Source: Caenispirillum salinarum AK4
GTDB lineage: Bacteria > Pseudomonadota > Alphaproteobacteria > Rhodospirillales > Rhodospirillaceae
Assembly: GCF_000315795.1 (NCBI RefSeq)
Contig: NZ_ANHY01000007.1
Coordinates: forward strand, 186,001 to 250,000
DNA: 64,000 bases
Direction of reading: 5' to 3'
This document shows positions 26,844-35,538 of this stretch, in pieces. The notes under the pieces are model-generated. The model searched no databases, was not told the origin of the DNA, and was given only the letters and a program-made list of their open reading frames with translations. Each line of letters begins with the position of its first letter. Position 1 is the first letter of the stretch. A program made the translations under genes and the position numbers.

Positions 26844-28166
26844 TCAGGAGGACAAGGAGTCGAGCGCACGATTAATGCCCTCGTAGGCGCGGGTCAACTG
26901 ATCATCGCTGACGCAATACGGTGGCAAGAGATAGACCACATTGCCCAAGGGGCGAATGAGCAGCCCGTCGCGGATGAAGCTTTCCTTCAGCTTCGGCCCC
27001 ACGGACGAGGCGTATCCGCCCTGCCCCTCGAGTACCTTGACGTCAAAGGCGGCGATGGTGCCCTGAAGGCGCGTGCGCTCCACCAGCGGGTGGCGGCCAA
27101 GTTCCTCCAGCCGCGCGGCGTGGAAGGCATTGATCCGCTTGCGCGCGGCCGTGCACTCGTCGGCCAGCAGCAACTCAAGGCTGGCGTTGGCTGCCGCACA
27201 ACCCAGCGGGTTTGCGGTGAAGCTGTGGCCGTGCAGGAAGGCGCGGCCGATGCTGTCGTCCAGGAAGGCATCGTGCACGGCATCGGTGGTCACCGTCACC
27301 GACATGGGCAGGAAGCCCGCCGTCAGGCCCTTGGACAGGCAGATGAAATCAGGCTCGACGCCGGCTTCCAGGCAGGAGAAGACGCTGCCCATGCGGCCGA
27401 AGCCGGTCATCACCTCATCCAGGATCACCAGCACGCCGGCCGCCTTCATGCGCGCGACCATCGCCCGCAGGAATTCCGGCCGGTGCATCCGCATGCCCGA
27501 CGCGCCCTGCACCAAGGGCTCGATGATGCAGGCGACCGTCTCGCCGCCGTGAGCCTCAAGGTGGGCGTCCAGCGCCGTCAGGGCCTCGGCCTCCTTGGCC
27601 TCGATGGTGTCGTCGCCGATCCACGTGGTGGGCACGGGCAGGATGTCGACGGGGAACAGCATCTCCCGCCAGGCATCGAAGAAGTTGCTGGAGACGCCGG
27701 CCGACATGGCGCCCACCGTGTCGCCGTGATAGCCGCCGTCGAACGCGATGAACCGCCGACGGTCGACATCGCCCTTGTTCAGGAAGTACTGGCTGGCGGC
27801 CTTCATCGCGACTTCCACGGCGGTCGATCCGTTGTCGCTGAAGAACACCTTGTTCAGCCCGCCGGGAAGAATTTCCGCCAGGCTCGCCGAGATGCGGATG
27901 GCGGGCTCGTGCGTGTGGCCGGCGAAGATGACGTGTTCCAGGGTCCGCGCCTGCTCGGCAATGGCCTCGGCCACGACGGGATGCGAATGGCCGTGCAGGT
28001 TGACCCACCACGAGGAAATCATGTCCAGCACCTCGCGGCCGCTCTCCTCCACCAGGACCGCGCCCTTGGCGGAGCGGATCATGACGGGGTCGGGCGCGGT
28101 CTGCGCCTGGGTGAAGGGGTGCCAGACGTGGGCGCGGTCCAGGCGCTTGAGATCCTCGGGGGTCAT
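26844..28166 (-). CDS. bioA: Adenosylmethionine-8-amino-7-oxononanoate aminotransferase BioA
   Basis: A 440-residue PLP aminotransferase making 7,8-diaminopelargonate, with SAM as amino donor. Seen are HVWHPFTQ near the start, [13 protein letters not shown], the dimer-interface region [23 protein letters not shown], and the PLP-binding Lys in [13 protein letters not shown]. Length is typical. It overlaps bioD by four bases. Confidence 0.97.
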   Translation of the reverse strand: MTPEDLKRLDRAHVWHPFTQAQTAPDPVMIRSAKGAVLVEESGREVLDMISSWWVNLHGHSHPVVAEAIAEQARTLEHVIFAGHTHEPAIRISASLAEILPGGLNKVFFSDNGSTAVEVAMKAASQYFLNKGDVDRRRFIAFDGGYHGDTVGAMSAGVSSNFFDAWREMLFPVDILPVPTTWIGDDTIEAKEAEALTALDAHLEAHGGETVACIIEPLVQGASGMRMHRPEFLRAMVARMKAAGVLVILDEVMTGFGRMGSVFSCLEAGVEPDFICLSKGLTAGFLPMSVTVTTDAVHDAFLDDSIGRAFLHGHSFTANPLGCAAANASLELLLADECTAARKRINAFHAARLEELGRHPLVERTRLQGTIAAFDVKVLEGQGGYASSVGPKLKESFIRDGLLIRPLGNVVYLLPPYCVSDDQLTRAYEGINRALDSLSS

Positions 28167-28798
28167 CGGGACAGGGCCTCCAGGGTCAGAAGGTTGGAAA
28201 GATCCGCCACCGCCTGGGGCGTCAGCGGGTCGACATGGGGCAGCTCCCCCAGGATGGGGCGGCCGCCGAGACGGATGATGGCGTCGCGGTTCATGGGCTT
28301 GGGCGGGCCGACCAGGATCACGCCCGCCACCTCCAGCTTGCGCCGGTCCAGCGCCTCCAGCGTCAGAAGCGTGTGGTTGATGGTGCCGAGGCCGGACCGC
28401 GCCACCACCACCACCGGAAGCGCCAGGCGCTGCATCAGGTCGAGCATGGTCGCGGTCCCCGTCAGCGGCACCAGCACACCGCCCGCGCCCTCCACCACTA
28501 CCGGGCGGTCACGCTCAGGCAGGGTGGAGACGGCCTCAAGGTCGATGGAGGCGCCTTCCAGCATCGCCGCCTGATCGGGGCTGAGAGCGGCCTTGTAGGC
28601 GAGCGCGGTGGGCACGATGCGGTCCGGTCCGATGTCCGCCAGCGCCGCCACGGTGCCGGCGTCGCCCTCGGGCAGGTCGTCGGTGCCGCTCTGCACGGGT
28701 TTCCAGTAATCGGCGTTCAGCGCCCGGACGAGGCAGGCCGAGGCGACGGTCTTGCCGACGTCGGTGTCGGTGCCGGTGACGAAAACGCCGCGCATCAC
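28163..28798 (-). CDS. bioD: Dethiobiotin synthetase BioD
   Basis: A 211-residue ATP-dependent enzyme that closes the ureido ring using CO2. The P-loop GTDTDVGKTVASA is at the N-terminus, with KPVQSGTDD (substrate loop) and VEGAGGVLVPL further on. Length is typical (about 210-225). Overlaps bioC and bioA by four bases on either side, so it is tightly co-translated. Confidence 0.96.
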   Translation of the reverse strand: MMRGVFVTGTDTDVGKTVASACLVRALNADYWKPVQSGTDDLPEGDAGTVAALADIGPDRIVPTALAYKAALSPDQAAMLEGASIDLEAVSTLPERDRPVVVEGAGGVLVPLTGTATMLDLMQRLALPVVVVARSGLGTINHTLLTLEALDRRKLEVAGVILVGPPKPMNRDAIIRLGGRPILGELPHVDPLTPQAVADLSNLLTLEALSR

Positions 28799-29583
28799 GC
28801 GCCCTCCCCGCCGTGGGGCGTCTTGCGGCGAATGCCGAACAGAACGTGATAGGTGGAATAGACCTGCCCGTCGACGGCCTCCAGCCGGCGCAGGATGCGG
28901 CGGAGCTGCCCGGCCGTCAGCGGCTCCTGGCCCTCGGCCCGGGTGTGGGCGCCGATGGATTTCAGGTCGCGCAGGAAGGCATGGCCCGAGGGGCTGGACA
29001 CCACGGGCGAAAGCTCGTCAACGCCCGCACCCTCGCCCATCATCTCCGCCAGGCGTCCGGCGGTGGGATAGCCCCGGTCGAAGGGGTCGATACCGGTTTC
29101 CCGGGCCGCCGCGCGCCATTCATGGAAGGTGTCGGCGCCCAACGTTGCCAGTGCGAGATAGCCGCCCGGCTTCACGCAGCGCATCAGCTTCTCCACCGCT
29201 CCCGGCAGATCGGCGAACCATTGCGCGGCGAGGCTGGTGCAGACCAGGTCGAACCGCTCCGTTGGCGCGTCCGGGTTCTCGCCGTCCATGACGTGGGTGG
29301 AAACGTCCGGCAGCTCCAGCCGGGCCGTTGCGCGGACCATGGCGGGCGCGATGTCCGTCGCCGTCAGGTGCGGCTCCGGCAGGCGCTCGACCAGGGCGGC
29401 GGTGAGAAACCCGGTGCCGCAGCCGACCTCCAGCACACGCGGATGATCGGGCAGGCCGAGGCCCGAGACGCGCACCGCCAGGTCCTCGGCGATCAGGCGC
29501 TGCACGCGGGCAGCGGCATCGTAGGTTTCGGCCGCGGCAGCGGCATCGAAGCGCGCGGCGACGCGCTGCTTCCAGCTACTCAT
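28795..29583 (-). CDS. bioC: Malonyl-ACP O-methyltransferase BioC
   Basis: A 262-residue SAM methyltransferase that methylates malonyl-ACP so the fatty-acid enzymes can build pimeloyl-ACP. The SAM motif is VLEVGCGTGFLTAAL, with the post-motif ATDIAPAMV. The N-terminal RVAARFDAAAAAETYDAAARVQ matches BioC. The ATG at 29583 is chosen because the open frame upstream lies within the next gene and has no family sequence. Overlaps its upstream neighbour by eight bases. Confidence 0.9.
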   Translation of the reverse strand: MSSWKQRVAARFDAAAAAETYDAAARVQRLIAEDLAVRVSGLGLPDHPRVLEVGCGTGFLTAALVERLPEPHLTATDIAPAMVRATARLELPDVSTHVMDGENPDAPTERFDLVCTSLAAQWFADLPGAVEKLMRCVKPGGYLALATLGADTFHEWRAAARETGIDPFDRGYPTAGRLAEMMGEGAGVDELSPVVSSPSGHAFLRDLKSIGAHTRAEGQEPLTAGQLRRILRRLEAVDGQVYSTYHVLFGIRRKTPHGGEGA

Positions 29584-30202
29584 GGACAGGACGGGCCTCC
29601 AGGATGACGGCGGCGACCTCCGCCGGGTGACTGAGGGGCAGTAGATGGCCACCTCCGGCGACCATTCCAACCCCGTCGAAGGAAAAAGCGGCGCGGGCCA
29701 TGGCGGGCGGAACGATGGGATCGGCGTCGCCCGCCAGCGCGACCGTGCCCGCCGGCGCCGGGCGGCCGTCCCCGTCGCGCAGAAGGTCCAGCCCCCGGGC
29801 GAGCCGTTCGGAATGCGGCGCAGCCCCGGCGGGGCCGGCGCCGCAACGGGCGCGGAACTCGTCGAGCACCGCCTTGGGCGTGGTCTCCAGGCGGCGCCTC
29901 ATGCGCTCCACCATGCGCGGCGGCACGCCTTCGGGAAAGTCCGGCGCGGCGGCAAAGCGGGGAAAACCGTTGACGGACACCAGCCGGTCCCAGCGGCACG
30001 GGCGCTCCGTCAGCAGCCAGAGAAGGCCCATGGAATGCCCGACAGCCACGTCCACCGCCTCCGGAACATCCAGGCGGGGCGCGGCACCGAGAAAGCCGAA
30101 CTCCACCGTGTGAACCACGGCGTCCGCCGGCAGCCGGGCGCGGACGGCATCCCATGTGGCGGCGTCGAAGCCCCAGCCGTGAACCAGCAGGATCGACGTC
30201 AT
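29576..30202 (-). CDS. bioH: Alpha/beta hydrolase in the BioH position
   Basis: A 208-residue hydrolase with VHGWGFDAATWD, the nucleophile elbow GHSMG, a DADPIVPP segment for the Asp, and GGGHLLPLSHP for the His. In the BioC-BioH route this enzyme removes the methyl group from pimeloyl-ACP methyl ester. Being directly between bioF and bioC makes BioH-type function likely. It is shorter than E. coli BioH (256), nearer the size of some BioG/other isozymes, so the exact subtype is open. Overlaps bioF by four bases. Confidence 0.7.
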   Translation of the reverse strand: MTSILLVHGWGFDAATWDAVRARLPADAVVHTVEFGFLGAAPRLDVPEAVDVAVGHSMGLLWLLTERPCRWDRLVSVNGFPRFAAAPDFPEGVPPRMVERMRRRLETTPKAVLDEFRARCGAGPAGAAPHSERLARGLDLLRDGDGRPAPAGTVALAGDADPIVPPAMARAAFSFDGVGMVAGGGHLLPLSHPAEVAAVILEARPVHE

Positions 30203-31380
30203 GCCAACGCCTCAACGGCCGATATCAGTTGGTCCATGTCGGCGTCGGAGTGGGCGGCGGAGAGGGCGAAGCGCAGGCGGCTCGCCCCGGCGGGCACGGT
30301 GGGCGGACGGATGGCGACGGCCAGAACGCCGGCCGTTTCCAGCGCCGCCATGGCCGACAGCGCGGCGTCCTCCGTCCCCAGCACGGCTGGGACAATTTGC
30401 GTGGTCGAACCACAGCAGTCCAGGCCCCGGGCGCTCAGGACCGCCCGCAGACGATCGGCGTTGGCGTGGAGCCGGGCGCGCTCGGCCTCCAGCGTCGGCA
30501 CAAGGTCGAGCGCGGCGTCGATGGCGCCCAGCACCGTCGGCGGCAGGGCGGTGGAGTAGATGAACCCACCGGCCTTGTTCACCAGCCAGTCCCGCACGGT
30601 GGACGAGCACGCCGCATAGGCCCCGAACCCGCCCAGCGCCTTGCCGAAGGTGCCCATGACCATGTGGATGCGGCCCGCCACCGCCGGATCGCACGTCAGC
30701 CCCCTGCCATGCGGTCCCAGCACGCCGGTGGCATGGGCTTCGTCCACATAAAGAAAGGCGCCGAACCGCTCCGCCAGGTCGCAGAGGGCAGGCAGGTCGG
30801 CACGGTCGCCGTCCATGCTGAAGACGCTTTCGGTGACGATGAAGCGCGGACCGGGCTCCCCCTCGCGCTTGCGCAGCAGGTCTTCCAGGTGCGCCATGTC
30901 GTTGTGGCGGAAGCGGATCTGCCGCACGCCGGCGGCCTTCAGCCCCTCGTGCATGGAGGCATGGGCCAGCCGGTCGACGAAAACCAGCGGCGCCTTGCCG
31001 GCGACGTCGGGCATCAGCAGCGCAGCCAGCATGGCCTCGTTGGCCTGATAGCCGGAATTGAGCACCAGCGCGGCCTCGGTGCCCTTGAAGGCGGCCAGCT
31101 TGTCCTCCACCGCCGCATGGGCCTCCAGCGTGCCGCAGACCAGGCGCGAGGCAGTGGCGCCCACGCCCATCGTTTCGGCCCAGGACCGCGCCCGCTCGAT
31201 CAGCAGCGGGTGGCGCGACAGGCCCAGGTAGTCGTTGGAAGACACGTTGAGCAGCACCCGGCCGTCGCGTTCCACATGGGCGGCATCGGCTGCCGCCACC
31301 GGCCGCGTCACGCGCCGCCGGCCCGCCGCCGCCAGGGCGTCGAGCTGTTGGGACAGGCGGTCCAGGTATGCGGTCGTCAT
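30199..31380 (-). CDS. bioF: 8-amino-7-oxononanoate synthase BioF
   Basis: A 393-residue PLP enzyme that condenses pimeloyl-ACP with L-alanine. SSNDYLGLSRHP is near residue 50, DEAHATGVLG in the middle, and the PLP Lys in GTFGKALGGFGAY. The ATG at 31380 is chosen over an upstream in-frame codon because the family starts near there. First gene of the bio operon. No alphaproteobacterial BioR palindrome (TTATnnATAA-like) was seen in the 87 bases upstream. Confidence 0.95.
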   Translation of the reverse strand: MTTAYLDRLSQQLDALAAAGRRRVTRPVAAADAAHVERDGRVLLNVSSNDYLGLSRHPLLIERARSWAETMGVGATASRLVCGTLEAHAAVEDKLAAFKGTEAALVLNSGYQANEAMLAALLMPDVAGKAPLVFVDRLAHASMHEGLKAAGVRQIRFRHNDMAHLEDLLRKREGEPGPRFIVTESVFSMDGDRADLPALCDLAERFGAFLYVDEAHATGVLGPHGRGLTCDPAVAGRIHMVMGTFGKALGGFGAYAACSSTVRDWLVNKAGGFIYSTALPPTVLGAIDAALDLVPTLEAERARLHANADRLRAVLSARGLDCCGSTTQIVPAVLGTEDAALSAMAALETAGVLAVAIRPPTVPAGASRLRFALSAAHSDADMDQLISAVEALA

Positions 31381-31467
31381 GGCGGGCGGTCGCCTCGGGC
31401 CGGTTCCGATCGGGGGCAACGGATTAGCAGCCCCGCCCCCCGCCCGCAAGACCCTTCGGGTGAACCA

Positions 31468-32904
31468 TCAGGAACCGTGCTGTGTCCCGGCGGTGTCGGC
31501 CGGTTCCATGACAACCCGAACGGGCTCGCGCAGCTTGATGTCACGGTGCGGGTACGGAACCTGGATGCCTTCGGCCTTGAAGGCGTCCCACACCGCCAGC
31601 AGAACCTGGCCGGTCACGTTGACCACGCCGCCCGGCGCGTCCTCGATCCAGAAACGCAGGATGAACTCCAGCCCGTCGTCGCCGAAGGCGGTCAGGTGGC
31701 ACACCGGCGCAGGCTTCTCCACCACCCGGCCGGGCTTGGCCGCCGCCTCCACCGCCAGCGCGCGGACGCGGTGCGGATCGGCGTCGTAGGTGACGGAAAA
31801 GGGCACCTCCAGCCGCACGTAGTTGTCGGTGTGCGACCAGTTGACCACGCGGTTGGTGATGAAATCCTCGTTGGGGATGAGGATTTCCTTGCGGTCGCGG
31901 GTGACCAGCGAGACGAACCGCGCCTGCATGCTGACCACCCAGCCGAAGGTGCCCTCCACCTCGATCACGTCGCCGGGCTTGACGCTGCGGTCCATGAGCA
32001 GGAACACGCCCGACAACAGGTTCGCCACCACCCGCTGCAGGCCGATGCCGATGCCCAGGCCAAGGGCGCCCGAGAACACGGCCAGCGCCGTCATGTCGAC
32101 GCCGACGGCGGTCAGCGCCATCACCACAGCCAGGGCGATCAGGCCGAACCGCAGCAGTTTGCCGATCAGGACGCGCGCCGAAGGGCTGAGGTCGGTGACG
32201 GTCTGAAGGCGCCGGTCCACCACCTTCACCAGCAGCGTCGCCGCCCACAGCAGTACGCCCAGCCACAGCGTCGCCTGCACGAACAGCAAGGCCGACAGAC
32301 GGAACTCGCCGGCCTGGATGGCGATGGCGTCCAGCACCGTCACCGCCGCGCCATAGAGCCCGGTGATGTCCAGCGCCGCCACCGTCCACACCACCACCGA
32401 CACACCGCGCCGCGCCAGGCGCGTGCGCAGGATGGACGTGGCGACGCGGATGACGATCCAGGCGGTCAGAAGGCTCGACAGGACGCCCAGCGCACGGGCG
32501 TAGTCCACCGGCGCGAAAACCACGATGGCCCGGCCGGCAAACGAGATGAGAAGCACGAAGATCAACAGCCGCAGCTGCTTGGTCAGCGTCCAGGCAAGCC
32601 GTTGCAGAGGCCGGATGCGCTTGAGCCGCACCACCAGCCGCTCCGCCGGGTGGCGCAGCAGCTTGGCCAGCACGGTCGCCACCAGCCAGGCCGCGCCGGC
32701 GATGATGACCTGCCAGGCCACCGCCGCCGTCAGGATGTGCTCCGTCAGCCAACCCAGCACCTGCCGCGCCCAGCCCTCGGCCTCCGCCCAATCGGGGACC
32801 GGCAGGGTGTCCAGCGGCTGGATACGGTCGGCGGGGGGCAGCAGTCGTCCGTCGTCGGCCAAGAGGCCTCCATGAGTGGTGCGCACGATCTTTCCATCAT
32901 ACAC
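31468..32904 (-). CDS. MscS-family mechanosensitive channel
   Basis: A large MscS-type channel (up to 478 residues) that releases solutes on hypo-osmotic shock. Several N-terminal transmembrane helices precede the pore helix and MscS beta domain: ALGLGIGIGLQRVVANLLSGVFLLMDRSVKPGDVIEV and IPNEDFITNRVVNWS are diagnostic (positions about 280-360). The first codon at 32904 is GTG without a Shine-Dalgarno; a TTG at 32862, preceded by GGAGG at four bases, would remove 14 residues. Located upstream of bioF on the same strand. Confidence 0.88.
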   Translation of the reverse strand: MYDGKIVRTTHGGLLADDGRLLPPADRIQPLDTLPVPDWAEAEGWARQVLGWLTEHILTAAVAWQVIIAGAAWLVATVLAKLLRHPAERLVVRLKRIRPLQRLAWTLTKQLRLLIFVLLISFAGRAIVVFAPVDYARALGVLSSLLTAWIVIRVATSILRTRLARRGVSVVVWTVAALDITGLYGAAVTVLDAIAIQAGEFRLSALLFVQATLWLGVLLWAATLLVKVVDRRLQTVTDLSPSARVLIGKLLRFGLIALAVVMALTAVGVDMTALAVFSGALGLGIGIGLQRVVANLLSGVFLLMDRSVKPGDVIEVEGTFGWVVSMQARFVSLVTRDRKEILIPNEDFITNRVVNWSHTDNYVRLEVPFSVTYDADPHRVRALAVEAAAKPGRVVEKPAPVCHLTAFGDDGLEFILRFWIEDAPGGVVNVTGQVLLAVWDAFKAEGIQVPYPHRDIKLREPVRVVMEPADTAGTQHGS

Positions 32905-32937
32905 AATTCACGACGATTTGATCGGGATCGTGTGCAC
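32879..32937. repeat. 12-bp inverted repeat around the mscS start
   Basis: GTGCGCACGATC (32879-32890) and GATCGTGTGCAC (32926-32937) are complementary at 11 of 12 positions, separated by 35 bases. They flank the first codons of mscS and lie in the divergent gap to the L,D-transpeptidase gene. Possible operator or mRNA fold. Confidence 0.4.
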
Positions 32938-33024
32938 TGCGACGGCCGGCTCTGCCATAATGTGTGAGCGCATGCACATGCAGGACCGTTACGCAGCTAC
33001 CTCGTTCGACCACGGAGGCGCCTC

Positions 33025-34707
33025 ATGCCCGCCATATCTCTTTCCCGCGCCGCCGCCGTCGCCCTGCTGATCGGTGTTGCGCCCGCCATGCCCGTGCTGG
33101 CCGAAGCGCCTGCCAATGCCGGCGTGGCCGAGACCACCGGGCTGAGTGCCGCCTCGCCCCTGCTCGCGCCCGACCGCCCCACCGTCGCGCCGGCGCTGAC
33201 CGACGCACATGAGGCGGTGCGCACCTTCTATGCCCAGCGCCTGGACGCGCCGGTGTGGCACGATGCATCCGGCTGGAAGCCGGCCGCCGCCGCCGCGCTC
33301 AAGCTGCTCCAGGACGCCGACCGCCACGGCCTGCGCCCCGCCGACTATGTTCCGGCCGAGGGTGCGGCGCTGATCCAGGCACCGCCCACCGACCGGGCCG
33401 ACGTGGCGCTGACGCGCGGCGTCCTGCACTACCTGCGGGACGTGACGGGCGGCCGCATTCCCGCCGCCCAGCGCCCCGGCCACCGCTACCCCCACGGCAT
33501 GCCGGATGCACCGCAGGCCGCCGCCGCCCTGCTCGTCGAAGCCCTGGCGGCGCCGGACACGGCGGCAAAGCTGGCCGACATGATGCCCGACCACCCGCAG
33601 TATCCGCGCCTGATGCGGGCGCTGGCCGACCTGCGGCAGTTGCGCGACGCCACCGGCGGCTGGCCGCACGTGCCCGACGGACAGACCCTGCGCGAGGGCG
33701 ACGTGGATCACCGGGTGCCGCTTCTGCGCGCCTCGCTGGTGCTGCACGGCGACCTGGACCCGACGGCCGCATCGACCGGTGAAACCCTCTACGACACGAC
33801 GCTCGCCGGCGCGGTGGAGCGCTTCCAGCAGCGTCACGGCATTGCGGTGGACGGCGTTCTCGGGCCGGACACGCTGCGCACGCTGAACGTGCCCATCGGC
33901 CAGCGCATCGACCAGACCGTCGCCAACCTGGAGCGCCTGCGGTGGGACCCGGCGCCGCCCGTCATCGGCAAGTTCGTGGAGGTCAACGTCCCCGACTACA
34001 CGCTGACCGCCTACGACAACGGCGAGGCGGCGCTGTCCATGAAGGTCGTCGTCGGCACCAAGAAGAACAAGACGCCGCTGTTCACCGACTACATGGACGA
34101 CGTGGTGCTGAACCCCACCTGGACGGTGCCCCGCTCCATCGCCGCCGAGGAAATCCTGCCGCAGCTGCGCGCCGACCCGGGTTACGTTTTCGGCGAGAAC
34201 ATGAAAATCTATGCCTCCTGGAGCCGCAGCGCGGGCGTTGTCGACCCCTTCTCCGTGGACTGGTGGAACGTCAACGGCCGCACCATGCCCTACCGCTTCG
34301 TGGAACGGTCGGGGCCGGGCAACGCGCTGGGTGTCGTGCGGTTCTCGCTGAACAACGACTTCGCCATCTACATGCATGACACCCCGGCCAAGAGCCTGTT
34401 CGCCCGGCCGCACCGTTCCTTCAGCCACGGCTGCATGCGGGTGGAGGATTACGACCGGCTGCTGCAGTTCGTCGCCGGACCGGCATACCGGAGCATCCGC
34501 GCGAAGCTGGACACCGGCCGCACCATGACCATCCAGCTGCCCGAGCCGGTCGACGTGCGCGTCACCTACCGCACGGTCTGGCGTGACGACGCCGGCCGGC
34601 TGCATGTTCGTCGCGATGTTTATGGAAATGACACCGAGGTTCTGCAACGCCTGCAAGAAGAAGGACGCCAACTTATCGCGCTCAAGCCGCAAGACCCACA
34701 GGACTAG
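33025..34707 (+). CDS. L,D-transpeptidase, YcbB/LdtD type
   Basis: A 560-residue periplasmic enzyme that makes 3-3 crosslinks in peptidoglycan. Signal peptide in the first 25 residues (AAAVALLIGVAPAMPVLA). A scaffold and peptidoglycan-binding domain follow (VERFQQRHGIAVDGVLGPDTLRTLN near 270-295), then the YkuD catalytic domain with HRSFSHGCMRVED, in which Cys is the nucleophile. GGAGG lies six bases before the ATG. A Tat-exported M15-type peptidase follows, the same pairing as ycbB-ycbK in E. coli. Confidence 0.92.
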   Translation: MPAISLSRAAAVALLIGVAPAMPVLAEAPANAGVAETTGLSAASPLLAPDRPTVAPALTDAHEAVRTFYAQRLDAPVWHDASGWKPAAAAALKLLQDADRHGLRPADYVPAEGAALIQAPPTDRADVALTRGVLHYLRDVTGGRIPAAQRPGHRYPHGMPDAPQAAAALLVEALAAPDTAAKLADMMPDHPQYPRLMRALADLRQLRDATGGWPHVPDGQTLREGDVDHRVPLLRASLVLHGDLDPTAASTGETLYDTTLAGAVERFQQRHGIAVDGVLGPDTLRTLNVPIGQRIDQTVANLERLRWDPAPPVIGKFVEVNVPDYTLTAYDNGEAALSMKVVVGTKKNKTPLFTDYMDDVVLNPTWTVPRSIAAEEILPQLRADPGYVFGENMKIYASWSRSAGVVDPFSVDWWNVNGRTMPYRFVERSGPGNALGVVRFSLNNDFAIYMHDTPAKSLFARPHRSFSHGCMRVEDYDRLLQFVAGPAYRSIRAKLDTGRTMTIQLPEPVDVRVTYRTVWRDDAGRLHVRRDVYGNDTEVLQRLQEEGRQLIALKPQDPQD

Positions 34708-34853
34708 CAGGTGAAGGCGCCGTTTCGGCTTCTTCAAGTGCAATGTTTACTTGATCGAAACTCCGGGGCCCTCATACTCTGTCGCAGTCAGAGGCCGCCG
34801 CACAACAAGGCGGCCCAGGCGCTGAGAGACGAGAGAGAGCAGAGAGGGACCCA

Positions 34854-35447
34854 ATGTTCCGATTCCGGACCGCCCAGGCGGCCCGGCCGGACATGAGCCG
34901 CCGACGCGTGCTCACCGGCCTTGTGGGCGCCGCCGCCGCCACCGCTGTACTGCCCGCCCTGTCCACCCCCGCCATCGCCGCCGTTCCGCGCATTCCCGCG
35001 GATGTCGGCCGTCTGAAGTTCAAGAACCTTCACACGGGCGAAATGCTGGACGTCACCTACCGCGAGGAAGGGCACTACCTTCCCGACGCGCTGGGCGAAA
35101 TCAACCATATCCTGCGCGATCACCGCACCGGCGACATCTACGAGATGGACCGCGAATTGATGGACCTGCTGACGGACCTGGCCGCCAGCGTCGACCGCCC
35201 CATGGGCACCTTCAACATCATTTCCGGCTACCGCTCGCCCAAGACCAACGCGACGCTCGCGGCCAAGAGCAACGGCGTGGCGCGGAAGAGCTACCACATG
35301 CGCGGCATGGCCATCGACGTCTCCATGGACGGCGTCGACCTCATGGACCTGCACAAGGCCGCGCTGCGGCTCAAGCGCGGCGGCGTCGGCGACTACCCCC
35401 GTAGCGGGTTCATCCACGTCGACACCGGCCGCGTGCGCAGCTGGTAG
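34854..35447 (+). CDS. Tat-exported DUF882/M15-family peptidase (YcbK-like)
   Basis: A 197-residue protein with a twin-arginine signal (SRRRVLTGL followed by a hydrophobic Ala/Val run, cut near PAIAAVP). The mature part resembles DUF882/peptidase M15: ISGYRSPKTN, then SYHMRGMAIDVSM and GFIHVDTG, which carry the expected zinc ligands His, Asp, His. It probably cleaves peptidoglycan peptides in the periplasm. AGAGGGA before ATG supports the start. Being just downstream of an L,D-transpeptidase strengthens the cell-wall assignment. Confidence 0.88.
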   Translation: MFRFRTAQAARPDMSRRRVLTGLVGAAAATAVLPALSTPAIAAVPRIPADVGRLKFKNLHTGEMLDVTYREEGHYLPDALGEINHILRDHRTGDIYEMDRELMDLLTDLAASVDRPMGTFNIISGYRSPKTNATLAAKSNGVARKSYHMRGMAIDVSMDGVDLMDLHKAALRLKRGGVGDYPRSGFIHVDTGRVRSW

Positions 35448-35478
35448 ATCCCGCCCCCGGCGTCCGGGAGCGACAGAC

Positions 35479-35511
35479 AAGGCGGCGGAGCCCGGTGCAC
35501 CGCCGCCTTTT
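35479..35511 (+). terminator. Rho-independent terminator
   Basis: AAGGCGGCGG (35479-35488) pairs with CCGCCGCCTT (35500-35509), followed by TT to give TTTT overall. It ends the cell-wall gene pair, facing the convergent transporter gene. Confidence 0.75.
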
Positions 35512-35538
35512 CCATGTCCGCCGTCCCGTCTGCCGCTG

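Noticed and set aside
30154-32967. 937-codon plus-strand frame opposite bioF and mscS.
   Set aside because: Gln/His/Arg-rich antisense product with no domain; both minus-strand genes are confident.
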